Positions 7,254 to 16,400 of a DNA stretch of 27,388 bases are shown one piece after another. Origin of the DNA: a virus; the IMG/VR virus record IMGVR_UViG_3300043427_001701, positions 1 to 27,388 of that record; one strand, written 5' to 3'. Positions within the stretch are counted from its first letter, which is position 1. Each line of letters starts with the position of its first letter. The position numbers and the translations under genes are program-made. The notes under the pieces were generated by a model. It saw only the letters and a list, made by a program, of their open reading frames with translations. It had not been told where the DNA came from and did no database searches.

Positions 7254-8760
7254 CTTTGAGAATACACTCTACTAATTTTTCTTCAGCACTGGTATTGGTT
7301 TCTAGTGCTATTCCGACTAATGCTCTGGTAGCAGTGGTAGTAGCAACTCCGTCGTCCATTGCATAAACTGCCTGTCCTTTTGAAACAGGTTCCTTTATTC
7401 TTACCGGTACACGACCTGCAAGTGCAATGGCTTGACCGTTTGGCAATTCTGAGTTCATTAAATAAGCTGGCTTTTCGCTGATTACACCTATGGCCAAATC
7501 AGAGCTCTTTGCAGCTCTTGCTTCAGCTGCAACGCTTGCACTTGCGATTGCCATTACTGTTCCTACAGGATAAACTTGATCAGTTGTGTATTTTTCTGCA
7601 AGGTCGGCATAACGTGCCTTTGTAGCAGTACCATTAAAAATAACTGCACTTAAATTGCCACTGCTGTCTCTTGCTGCAATAGTATTAGCAGTAGCAGTTG
7701 TGCTTGCATTTCTTCCTGTTCCGCCAACATCTAGTGTTGTTGCTTTGGTAGCAGTTCCTTGGAAACTGTCAGCATAGATGTTTGCCCATTTTAAACTAGC
7801 ACTACCGATGTTATATGTTGCATCCACTTCAGGAAAAATACCAGTTTCAGTTGAACTAGTATTTCTTACACTAAAAATATTCGATGCTCCTACTCCGCTT
7901 CGTGTTGCACCAAACAGGATTCTATCGCCCACATTATTAACAATACTACCGTTTGTGCCACTTACAATAGTAACTGCCAAATCATTACTGTTACCTACAG
8001 TAAATCCGCTGTCGGCAAAACGAGCAATAGATGTAAAGTTTGCGGTTGTAGCAGTTAAAAAGTCGCTGGCCGGTTGACCGCCTAATCTTAGAGCATTACT
8101 TGCTGTACCCCAAACTACTGGTCCTCCTACTGTGCCAGCACCTGTGGTTACACCAGTAGTACTATCAGTATTGATTAAGGTGATACCACGTCTTATTAGT
8201 GTAAATCCAGTTAGGTCAGGAACGCTAGCAGGCTGAGTAGCATTTAATGTAAATTCGTTTGAACTGATTGTGTATACAGGAGTGTCGTTGATTAGTGCAA
8301 TAATTATCGATTTATTTGCGCTTAAACTGTCAACAACATTAACGCTGAGCATTTGAGTAGTGCCATCACCTGCTGCTTGAGGACCAACTAAAATAAATTC
8401 ACCAGTATCGGTTTTTGCATACAATTGATTGCTGGTTGTACTATACCACAAGTCACCTTCGTTTAGACCTGCTGGCTCTGTAGCAGCAACTTCGGCGCCG
8501 CCGGCATTTTTCCAAGTGCCACCTGTGTAAAATTTTAATTTAGCTGTACCGGAATCATACCATACCTGGCCAGTTATTGCTTTTGTTGGAGGAGTTGTAT
8601 TAGAAAAGCTTTCTAGCAAATGAACAAAGTTTTCATTTTGTGCTTCGCCGTATCCGCTGAAATTTTTACCTACTAATTTTAGGTCAGTGCTTTGATCAAC
8701 GGTACCATCTTCAACTACAACAAGTTGATTACCGTTATAACTGTTAATAATGTATGCCAT
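7249..8760 (-). CDS. Tail fibre protein with shared N-terminal anchor and ADLAEK-type C-terminal domain
   Basis: A 503-residue fibre. The first 130 residues form a domain shared with the two fibres upstream: ENFVHLLESF (43-52), GQVWYD (64-69), GDLWYS (102-107) and LVGP (124-127), probably the part that attaches to the particle. The middle is a Thr/Ser/Gly/Ala-rich beta shaft with the typical fibre phrase YNIGSASLKWANIYA. The last 120 residues (from YADLAEKY, 384-503) form a compact domain known from fibres of marine T4-like phages. It is distantly reminiscent of C-terminal trimerisation or self-cleaving fibre domains, but I see no proof of cleavage. A strong GAGGAG Shine-Dalgarno sequence and a late-like box precede it. 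Likely role: receptor contact or a fibre segment at the tail tip. Confidence 0.85.
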   Translation of the reverse strand: MAYIINSYNGNQLVVVEDGTVDQSTDLKLVGKNFSGYGEAQNENFVHLLESFSNTTPPTKAITGQVWYDSGTAKLKFYTGGTWKNAGGAEVAATEPAGLNEGDLWYSTTSNQLYAKTDTGEFILVGPQAAGDGTTQMLSVNVVDSLSANKSIIIALINDTPVYTISSNEFTLNATQPASVPDLTGFTLIRRGITLINTDSTTGVTTGAGTVGGPVVWGTASNALRLGGQPASDFLTATTANFTSIARFADSGFTVGNSNDLAVTIVSGTNGSIVNNVGDRILFGATRSGVGASNIFSVRNTSSTETGIFPEVDATYNIGSASLKWANIYADSFQGTATKATTLDVGGTGRNASTTATANTIAARDSSGNLSAVIFNGTATKARYADLAEKYTTDQVYPVGTVMAIASASVAAEARAAKSSDLAIGVISEKPAYLMNSELPNGQAIALAGRVPVRIKEPVSKGQAVYAMDDGVATTTATRALVGIALETNTSAEEKLVECILKV

Positions 8761-8782
8761 TTTTGCTCCTCGTGCTTACAGT

Positions 8783-8790
8783 TATTTATC
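8783..8790 (-). promoter_or_regulatory. Late-like promoter box GATAAATA
   Basis: The minus strand reads CGATAAATA in the 35-base gap between two fibre genes, one base from the T4 late consensus and identical to the box at 13434-13441. It would start the 503-aa fibre transcript, with the ATG 23 bases downstream. Confidence 0.5.
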
Positions 8791-8795
8791 GCATT

Positions 8796-10697
8796 TTACG
8801 GATATGCTACTGTTGACTGCCATTGCCAGTCGCTAGATACATGCGCAAATTCGATGATGTATTTTGTAACTGTAAATGTTACGGTTGTAGTAGGATCAGG
8901 ACTGACTGTAATATCCTGTAGAACGTTAACGTTTTGAACACCAGCACTGTCAACTGCAATTGTACTCTTGTTAATGTTGCTATTAACATCAATAGGATCA
9001 GTTGCAGCCGTTATTTGCGAAGCTAGAATTCTTACAATCGATCCTTGAACTTTTGACGCAGGCAATGGCATAAAAACTAATAGAAAACCTCTTAGGTTAT
9101 TCTCGAGAGCACCTGGAGAAGTACTGCCGTCATATTCGCCTATTTGTGCTGCACCCATACCTGTAACATCCATGGTAAGATAGGTTGTTGCTGCCAAGAC
9201 TTCTCGATCCACATACCCCTTTGTAGCTACATGATTGTCATTAGATTCGGTTAATAATGGATTTTGTATTACGTCAAATTCACTTACAGGTTTTTTTACG
9301 TTTGTAATAAACTGTTGATTAACTAAGTCTATGTCGCCTGTTGCTGAAATTTCAAAATTAGAACTTACACTGATTCTGTTTCCATTTAAATTAATGTTAT
9401 CTATGGTTAATTCTGTAAGTGTACCTAAAGTTTGAAGGTTACTGTTTACAACTGTGCTGCCTAGTGTTGTTTTACTTAAAACATTTAGGCTATCAATTTT
9501 ATAAGTTTCAGCACTGTTACTAATGTCAATACCCTGATTGCTGGTCCAAGATTTTGTTGCATTTTTCCAAGTCCATGTTTTGTTTTCACCGGTATGTAAA
9601 ACTGGACCACTTCTAACTACTATGCCCGAATCGTCTAAATCTATGTCAGACAACACAGTACTGCCATCTTGTATAGACAGTTCTATTTGCTTGTCTTCGA
9701 CTAACAGAGTTTGTGTTGAAATAGTTGTTGTAGCACCTTCGATTATTAAATCTCCAGTAACTCTAACATCACCATTAACATCAAGTGTGTAAGCCGGAGC
9801 AGTTTCTTTGAACAATCCTAATCGTTGATTGGTAGCATCAAATCTAGCAGCCATAAATTCGCCGCTGCCATTACGCATCTTTAAATATAAATCTTTGTTT
9901 GTTCCGTTGTTTCTTAAAACAGTTATTGTACTTTCTTTGGTGATAGTAAACGGTTCGTCAGCAAAAATTTCAATACCGGAATTATTTGATATTGTAAGTT
10001 TACCAGTGGTGGTATCGTTTTCAGTTGCACTTAAAAAATTATCCTTGGTATAAGTATTACCTAAGTTGTCTATTAGGCTTTCTGCAGACAATGCTTTGCC
10101 ATACCATGTAAAATCATTAAAGCTAGAGCTAATATTAAATCCAACTTTTAAGTCAAGAAATCCGCTGATTAACGGAAATGGTGTAAACGCTACTCTTGAA
10201 TAAATTCCTACTAAGCTGCCTCCAACGTAAAACTTTACAATTATTCTATTTTGACCAGTGGAATCTTTGACTGTAGATACTTCATTTCCTGATCTAGCTT
10301 GAGTTTTAGAATAATCAGGGCCTACTAGAACCAGTTGAGTTCCGTCCCAAAAATACATTTGGTTGTTGGTTCCATCTATCCAGATATCGCCTTGTGTTAA
10401 ATTTGTTGGCTGTGTACTAGAAAATATAGTGCTGTCTGTGCTTTTAAAAGTAGCACCGTCATAGACTTTTAACCTACCTTCAGCAGTGTCATACCAAACT
10501 TGCCCTCTAATTGGTTTTGCAGGCGGAGCAGTGTTAGCAAAACTTTCTAAAAGTTTAATAAAATTTTCATTTAAAACTTCGCCAAAGCCTTGGTAATTTT
10601 TTCCTATTAATGCTAGATTTGTAGTACTTGTATCTAATCTACCATCTACTAGTTCAACTAATAAGCTTCCATCAGTTTTATTTAAATTATAACTCAT
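8796..10697 (-). CDS. Tail fibre protein, 633 aa, member of the fibre paralogue family
   Basis: A 633-residue fibre with the shared N-terminal domain: ENFIKLLESF (44-53), GQVWYD (65-70), GDIWID (103-108) and LVGPDYS (124-130). The middle contains a phage-fibre beta shaft with the phrases LDVNGDVRVTGDLIIEG and LLVEDKQIELS, often seen in marine T4-like fibre proteins. It then has HVATKGYVDRE, a common fibre helix leading into the tip, and a C-terminal domain of about 140 residues ending WQWQSTVAYP that I do not recognise. It starts in a TAATG overlap with the upstream collar-domain fibre, with GGGG six bases ahead, so the two are coupled. No enzymatic motif is visible. Likely a fibre or baseplate-attached spike segment. 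Confidence 0.85.
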   Translation of the reverse strand: MSYNLNKTDGSLLVELVDGRLDTSTTNLALIGKNYQGFGEVLNENFIKLLESFANTAPPAKPIRGQVWYDTAEGRLKVYDGATFKSTDSTIFSSTQPTNLTQGDIWIDGTNNQMYFWDGTQLVLVGPDYSKTQARSGNEVSTVKDSTGQNRIIVKFYVGGSLVGIYSRVAFTPFPLISGFLDLKVGFNISSSFNDFTWYGKALSAESLIDNLGNTYTKDNFLSATENDTTTGKLTISNNSGIEIFADEPFTITKESTITVLRNNGTNKDLYLKMRNGSGEFMAARFDATNQRLGLFKETAPAYTLDVNGDVRVTGDLIIEGATTTISTQTLLVEDKQIELSIQDGSTVLSDIDLDDSGIVVRSGPVLHTGENKTWTWKNATKSWTSNQGIDISNSAETYKIDSLNVLSKTTLGSTVVNSNLQTLGTLTELTIDNINLNGNRISVSSNFEISATGDIDLVNQQFITNVKKPVSEFDVIQNPLLTESNDNHVATKGYVDREVLAATTYLTMDVTGMGAAQIGEYDGSTSPGALENNLRGFLLVFMPLPASKVQGSIVRILASQITAATDPIDVNSNINKSTIAVDSAGVQNVNVLQDITVSPDPTTTVTFTVTKYIIEFAHVSSDWQWQSTVAYP

Positions 10698-12805
10698 TAT
10701 ATTACCCCGTGATAGATGATAAAGTTAATAGTAGCAAACGGATTGGTAACATTAACAGGTGTGTTGGTTGTACCGTCAAAGATTCCACCACTTAGTCCAA
10801 GTCTGCTGCCGAGACCGCCATCAATTCCGCCGCCAATTAATGTCTCAGGAGCAGTAGTAGTTGCGTTCGTTACTGCATAAAACTGTTCGCCGGTGCTGCT
10901 TTGTAAATCATGTTGGTGTTCAGGAAGATTATTTATATCAAGTGTAACAGTTTCGTTTCCGGCTACTCCGCCCATTGTACCTGCTGCACTGTTGCTTATT
11001 CTGTTAGCGCCGCCAGGTAAACCTAAGCCAACCGGTATACGCCCTCTATAATCAGGCAATCTAAATAAATTGCTTGGATCGCTTGGATTACCAAAATACC
11101 ATGTAGTGGAATCTACAGCACTGTACCCTAGTGCTGTTGCCAAAGCACCGTATGTGGTTAGTGACACTTCGTCATTGTCACAGAAAAACCAACCAGTTGG
11201 TGCTATCAAGCCGCCGTACATGATTACGCTTCCAACCGGAATAGTTGAAACGCTGCTTATGACTTGTGCTTGAGTAGCTTTGTACAGTGTGCCGGATCTA
11301 TTGATTAGCAATTCATCTGTGCTTTGTATACTGCCGGGTGATGCAGTTGTAATACTTGGCTTTGTATCAACAAAACTTGCTGCTAACGAAGTACTAAAGG
11401 TTTTTGTACTTCCGCCTGTTTGTCCGTCAAATGTAAATCCACTACTAGTAACATCACCGGTCATATTAAATGTTGTAGCACTGTTTAATTTACTAGCACT
11501 TCCTGTTATATTGCCTGTTACATTGCCTTGTAGATCTCCTACAAATGTACCACCAAAAAAGGTTGTTGCATATACGCCTGCAAATTTATTGGAACTTGTT
11601 CCCAAAGTACTGATGTTTGATGCAGATGGAGGAACAATTGCGCCTGCTGTGTTGCCTACAGTGAGCGTTCCTTCTATGGTTGTATTACTGCCAACCCTCA
11701 GTTGTTTTGCAATACCTACCCCGCCTTTGACTGTTAGTGCGCCAGTGGCTGCACTTATGCTATCAAATTCGCTTCTAACAGTAAGTTTACCGCTGGTGTC
11801 TAATGCAGCATCGTCGCCGTCTTCGACACCAATGTTAACATTGCCTTTGATGTCTAGTTTTTCTTCTGGACCTAGGTTGTTAATACCTAGATTTCCATTA
11901 TTAGCAATACGCACTACAGGATTTCTAGTTACTGGAGTTCTAATATCAATTGTGCCTGCACCGCTCAACTCTAGTATACCGCTTGATCCTTCGACTAGCA
12001 TACTAAAAGTTTTTATTGTTCCTACATCTAGACCGTTGTTTGGAAGTTTGATAGAGTTATTAAAAATCTGTGTACCAGCTGCTGAATCTTTTCTTGCCAA
12101 ATCATTGACTAAAATTGTTCCGGCTATGTTTGACGTGTCATCTGGGTTAAGATTAAGTCTTTCGGCTGTCTTGGCTTCGCCTGCTATTTTGGCTTTTTGA
12201 CCGCTGATGTTAGGACTTAGATTTACCCCAACTGAAATAGTGTTACCACTGTTCCATCCTCCTAAAGCAGATTTTAATCTAAATTGTACTGCACTTAGTA
12301 TACTAACTGGAATATTATTAACATAATTGACAATTACGTCTCTATTAATGTTAGCAGTATCAACAACAATTTCTGGAATAGCACCTGTTTTGTTTCCGGT
12401 GGTAAAACTAGGACCTACTAGAATCCAGCCAGAACCTGTATACAAATACAGTTGGCTAGTACTAGTGTTAACCCAGAGGTCTCCTACTACACTGTTAACA
12501 GCTTCAGGTTCACTTGATGCTTTTTTTAATCCGCCTGCTGCAACCCAATTGGTGCCATCATATATTTTTAATTGATCAACGCCGTTGGTAGTGTCATACC
12601 ACAATTGTCCTTCTACTGGACTAGTAGGTGGATTTACATCTGCAAAGTTTTCCATGAGATGTAAAAAGTTTGTTAACACACTAGAACCGTAGTCTTTTAA
12701 ATTTCTACCAGGTAAAAGTAGGCTGGTTTCTGTATTAATACTATTATCATCTACAGTTATTGTACCCTTGTTAGCAACATCGGTAAATGGAATATTATAT
12801 GCCAT
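10697..12805 (-). CDS. Tail fibre protein with C-terminal phage tail collar domain
   Basis: A 702-residue fibre. The N-terminal domain is the divergent third copy of the shared anchor: LTNFLHLMENF (44-54), GQLWYD (66-71), GDLWVN (108-113) and ILVGP (128-132). The shaft has repeated beta phrases (for example LTVKGGVGIAKQLRVGS, and a Gly/Asn run FVGDLQGNVTGNITGS). Residues 522-702 are a phage tail collar domain: IPVGSVIMYGG, APTGWFFCDN, FRLPDYRGR and LPEHQHD. The collar fold is that of the T4 short tail fibre gp12, and the HxH pair is of the kind that binds metal in fibre tips. Start and stop codons both overlap neighbours as TAATG, so it is co-translated with genes on both sides. A GGAGGA Shine-Dalgarno sequence supports the start. 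Probable receptor-binding fibre. Confidence 0.9.
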   Translation of the reverse strand: MAYNIPFTDVANKGTITVDDNSINTETSLLLPGRNLKDYGSSVLTNFLHLMENFADVNPPTSPVEGQLWYDTTNGVDQLKIYDGTNWVAAGGLKKASSEPEAVNSVVGDLWVNTSTSQLYLYTGSGWILVGPSFTTGNKTGAIPEIVVDTANINRDVIVNYVNNIPVSILSAVQFRLKSALGGWNSGNTISVGVNLSPNISGQKAKIAGEAKTAERLNLNPDDTSNIAGTILVNDLARKDSAAGTQIFNNSIKLPNNGLDVGTIKTFSMLVEGSSGILELSGAGTIDIRTPVTRNPVVRIANNGNLGINNLGPEEKLDIKGNVNIGVEDGDDAALDTSGKLTVRSEFDSISAATGALTVKGGVGIAKQLRVGSNTTIEGTLTVGNTAGAIVPPSASNISTLGTSSNKFAGVYATTFFGGTFVGDLQGNVTGNITGSASKLNSATTFNMTGDVTSSGFTFDGQTGGSTKTFSTSLAASFVDTKPSITTASPGSIQSTDELLINRSGTLYKATQAQVISSVSTIPVGSVIMYGGLIAPTGWFFCDNDEVSLTTYGALATALGYSAVDSTTWYFGNPSDPSNLFRLPDYRGRIPVGLGLPGGANRISNSAAGTMGGVAGNETVTLDINNLPEHQHDLQSSTGEQFYAVTNATTTAPETLIGGGIDGGLGSRLGLSGGIFDGTTNTPVNVTNPFATINFIIYHGVI

Positions 12806-13413
12806 TAGCTATTTCCTCCGCTCAAGCTTTGTACTCTAACTGTGTAGTCGATTTGTATCAATCTGTTTAAACTTTTTTGCACAGGATGGAATATCACGTG
12901 AGTTAGTAATCTACCACTGCCTGTAGGAGAATAACTTTTCAATCCAAGTTCGTCAAACACAAACTGGTCTTCTGCATTAGCAGCGGTATCAAATGCTGCT
13001 TGACCATTGGGCTCACCGTAATCTAATAAACAAGTAACAAAAATATCAGTATAATTTGTGCCGCTAACGTGTCTAGTTTCAATCTTGTTTCTTGTTGGAT
13101 CGAGATTGTTTACACTGCGATCGTCAACAACCTTACTATAAGTTTTGTTATACAAGCTTGCATTAGTGCCGACACTGTTAGGAGTGAGGTAAGTAATAAT
13201 TCCGGTAGGGTCGACACTGGTTCCGCCATTGCCAAAGTCCATTTCGTAAATAAAACCTTGACCGATGTTGGCTAGACTTTCTGCTAATGCAATACTCATA
13301 TTTTCATAATGAATAGCGTTACGCTTGTTAATAAAAATTTCACCAGAATCTGGATTATGAATTTTTATGTGTCCTTCGACGTGAACACCGCTATAATCTG
13401 TTTTTTGTTCCAT
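12805..13413 (-). CDS. Virion structural protein, 202 aa, head of the fibre operon
   Basis: A 202-residue protein starting MEQKTDYSGVHVEGHIKIHNP, of a type found next to fibre genes in marine T4-like phages. It has an N-terminal beta part (HIKIHNPDSGEIFINKRNAIHYENM), a Gly-rich middle (MDFGNGGTSVDPTG), and a C-terminal part (FVFDELGLKSY, then LLTHVIFHPVQ and IDYTVRVQS). No signal peptide, membrane segment or catalytic motif is seen. It starts 23 bases after the giant gene, behind a late-like box and a GAGGT ribosome site, and ends in a TAATG overlap with the collar-domain fibre. That coupling suggests its product assembles with the fibre, perhaps as an adaptor or chaperone. The exact role is not known to me. 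Confidence 0.8.
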   Translation of the reverse strand: MEQKTDYSGVHVEGHIKIHNPDSGEIFINKRNAIHYENMSIALAESLANIGQGFIYEMDFGNGGTSVDPTGIITYLTPNSVGTNASLYNKTYSKVVDDRSVNNLDPTRNKIETRHVSGTNYTDIFVTCLLDYGEPNGQAAFDTAANAEDQFVFDELGLKSYSPTGSGRLLTHVIFHPVQKSLNRLIQIDYTVRVQSLSGGNS

Positions 13414-13433
13414 GTTACCTCACCTGTGTAGTG

Positions 13434-13441
13434 TATTTATC
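13434..13441 (-). promoter_or_regulatory. Late-like promoter box GATAAATA overlapping the giant gene's stop
   Basis: The minus strand reads CGATAAATAC, one base from the T4 late consensus. The TAA inside it is the stop codon of the giant gene. It would launch the operon of the 202-aa protein and two coupled fibre genes. Confidence 0.5.
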
Positions 13442-16400
13442 GTGGTAGCGATATTGTTTTCTCTCTTATAAATCTTGCAATTTTATTGTTGCTATCAGTC
13501 AATGAAAGACTTGTATTTTCATCAATGATGTCATTCCACACATTGCCCGATCTTGTTACAACCTGTAGTTTTTCTCCATTCAACGGAATGTTATCAGGAT
13601 GCAAGTTATCTTGTATGTTTAATACTAGCAGTGTTCTTGACTGACTTTCTATGAGAACATTTTCTACAGTGTACTCTGCCGGTACGATTACATCGCCTTC
13701 TGCACTGTCTTGTGCAATAGTAGCATCAAAACTATAGAAATTTCTGTCCTTCAACTTGTTGTTGATTTCCAACGGCAGTGTTTTTCTTAGGCGCTTGCCG
13801 CCTACAAAGACGTCAATCATACTAGCTGCAACAGTATTAACAAATGTTTCATATTCAGTATTGTTAAGAACTGATATGTTTAGTTTTTCAGCATAAGCAT
13901 ATGCAGTTGCAAACACGTCAAAATCAAGAAGAATTTCTCTTGTACTACCATCAGAGAAACTGGTTAAATCTGTAACAGTGGTATTTTCTTTATATGGAAT
14001 AGTTTCTTCAGGACCCTGACCTTGTATAAGAGTTCCGATTGGATATTCTAATTTTACACCAGTTCCTAGCGTACCGCGTCTTAACTGACGCAACAGATTT
14101 CCGTCTCTAACATAGTATTCGATACGTTCGCCGTCGATCCAAATAATACCCGGTTGTCCGGTATTTCTATTTGGTTCTGTAATACCAGTGGCATCGTCAA
14201 GAACTATGTTTGTATCATAATATCTCAACGGTTGATTTAGTGTATATTCGTTTTGATTGTTCAGTCTCTTGAAGTGATAGCGATTGAGCATGTCTTTGAA
14301 TATTCTAAATCCATACTTGGGTTTACTAATTGGTGCAGTGAATTCTAGAACTTCTATTTTACTAGACTTTGCAGGCTTCTTAGCAAGTTGTACACTGTCT
14401 TTGTTGCTGTTTAACACATAATCAACTTGTGGTGATAGCAATTTGCCGTTTTTGATTACCCAAACATAATTTGCACTAACTGCTGGTTCGCTGAGTTTGA
14501 TTACGCCTTTGGTTAACAGATTTCTATCAACATAAAATTCGCTGTCTTCTGGAGCATAACTTGTAGCATATACAACATTGTAACTTGCTCTTTCAAACTC
14601 GTTTATATCGTGATTAGAAAACTTGTATATTTTTACAACATGTCCAGCTTTTGGTGCAAAACTAAATGCTAACGTATTGTTTTCTACATAATCAACATTG
14701 GTTACTGTAACGTCTATATAAGTGCTGTCATTGCCGTATGAAGCAATTGCTCTTGCTTCGTTTGGTTCTGTAGAATCAGAAACTATCAAATCGGCTGCAT
14801 CTCTAATATAACCATATAGAGTTAATGTTTTTCCATCTGATGATTTAGATTTAACATAGCCGCTGATTGTTAGACTGTTATCATCTAGCGACAGTGTTAT
14901 TTGATCTTCTAGAGGAATATTGTTTGTCCAAGCTGTTGAAGTAAATTCGATTACTGTATCCACAAAATAGTATTCTGCATCACGGATAATGTACACTTCC
15001 ATAGTGTCTCCGATTTTGCCAACTGCGGTTGTTAATAATTGAATACGTCCGTTAATAGAATCGTATCTCCAAAAATCGTTGGCTATTTTTTCTCCGTTGA
15101 TGTATACAAATATGTCTCTTTGATATATTTGTGTTATATCAGCAAACTGCCATCTATTAATATCATATGCACGTTCAGCTGTAAGAACGAATTTTTTTCT
15201 ATAGCCTGGATTTAATATTTTATTATTTGATTCAACAATAATATTGTTTGCCAATGGTGTTTTATTAAATGGCAGTGGATTGGTATCATTGTTAAACTTA
15301 TGCCAGAACTTTATTCCATCTGCAACAAAAGTTTGATCAATTACAATTTGACTGAGATTTGCTTCGGGAGAATTAAAGACTGTATAATCATATATTTCTC
15401 CGACTACGGTTTTTACAGTTAGTTCTATACCTACAAATCCGTTGTTGTCTACAATAAATCCGTTGGTTGCTACACCGTTCTTGGTTACAAAAACGCTGAG
15501 ACCAGCAGCATATTTTATAGATGTTTCAAGTACGGTGCTTGCAACTGTAACTGTAATTCTATCATTGTCTAATATATCAAGACCACTGTTGTCAATTAGT
15601 ATTATGCACAAGTTACGACCAGGAGTTAGAAGACTGCTGTCGGTTAATGCAAAAGTTTGAGTCTGCCAATCAATGGTGTATTGATCTGCATCAAGAATTA
15701 CATTATCAACCTTTGCTATTACATTGGTTTGTGATTGCGGTAAAGCGTTAATTGACCATTCAATTGTGCTGTTGTCAGTGACAAAGTTATGAACAGTTAT
15801 TATGCCCTGACCACTTGATACACGATTGTATACTCTAATATCCACTGCATCTGCTATTTGTCCTGGTACTTGCTCTTCAGGACCTTTACTGGTAGTAGGA
15901 GTTACAAAGCCGTCACCGTCAACTACAATGTCACCACTTTCAATACCCTTGGCTGTGGTATACTCAAAGTTACCGCCTGTTAGTTCAAGGTCAAATGTAG
16001 TATAATCAGGAGAAGTACTACCGTCGCTAGTTGACTTTCTAATGATAATAGTATCGCCACTTTGATTAGCAACATAAGGTTTGTCTGCTAGCACATTGTA
16101 TTTTTCGAGAATGTCACTTAGAACAATTGTAGATGTTATTCCGTCGCCAGTGATCGGTGCTATTACTGCGTAAGGAATATTAGCATTGCTGGTTGGGAAG
16201 CTTTCGCTATCCAATCTAATAGCGTTTTCATTAGCTGGAGCAGCAATTGATTTCCAATACACATTATAAACCACGCTTGCTTGCAATGGTTCAGCTAATT
16301 CTAAAATATTAGTGCTTCCATCTAGTATAAAGATTTCATCATCAAACGCTGCGTCAAATGTATCAAACGCTTCGGTACCAAACGCTCCAGTATCAAAACC

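Noticed and set aside
11280-12200. A 306-codon open frame on the plus strand
   Set aside because: It lies wholly inside the collar-domain fibre gene on the other strand. Its product is a low-complexity run of Leu, Val, Pro and Ser, as expected from the reverse strand of Thr/Ser/Gly-rich fibre codons, and no ribosome site or operon context supports it.
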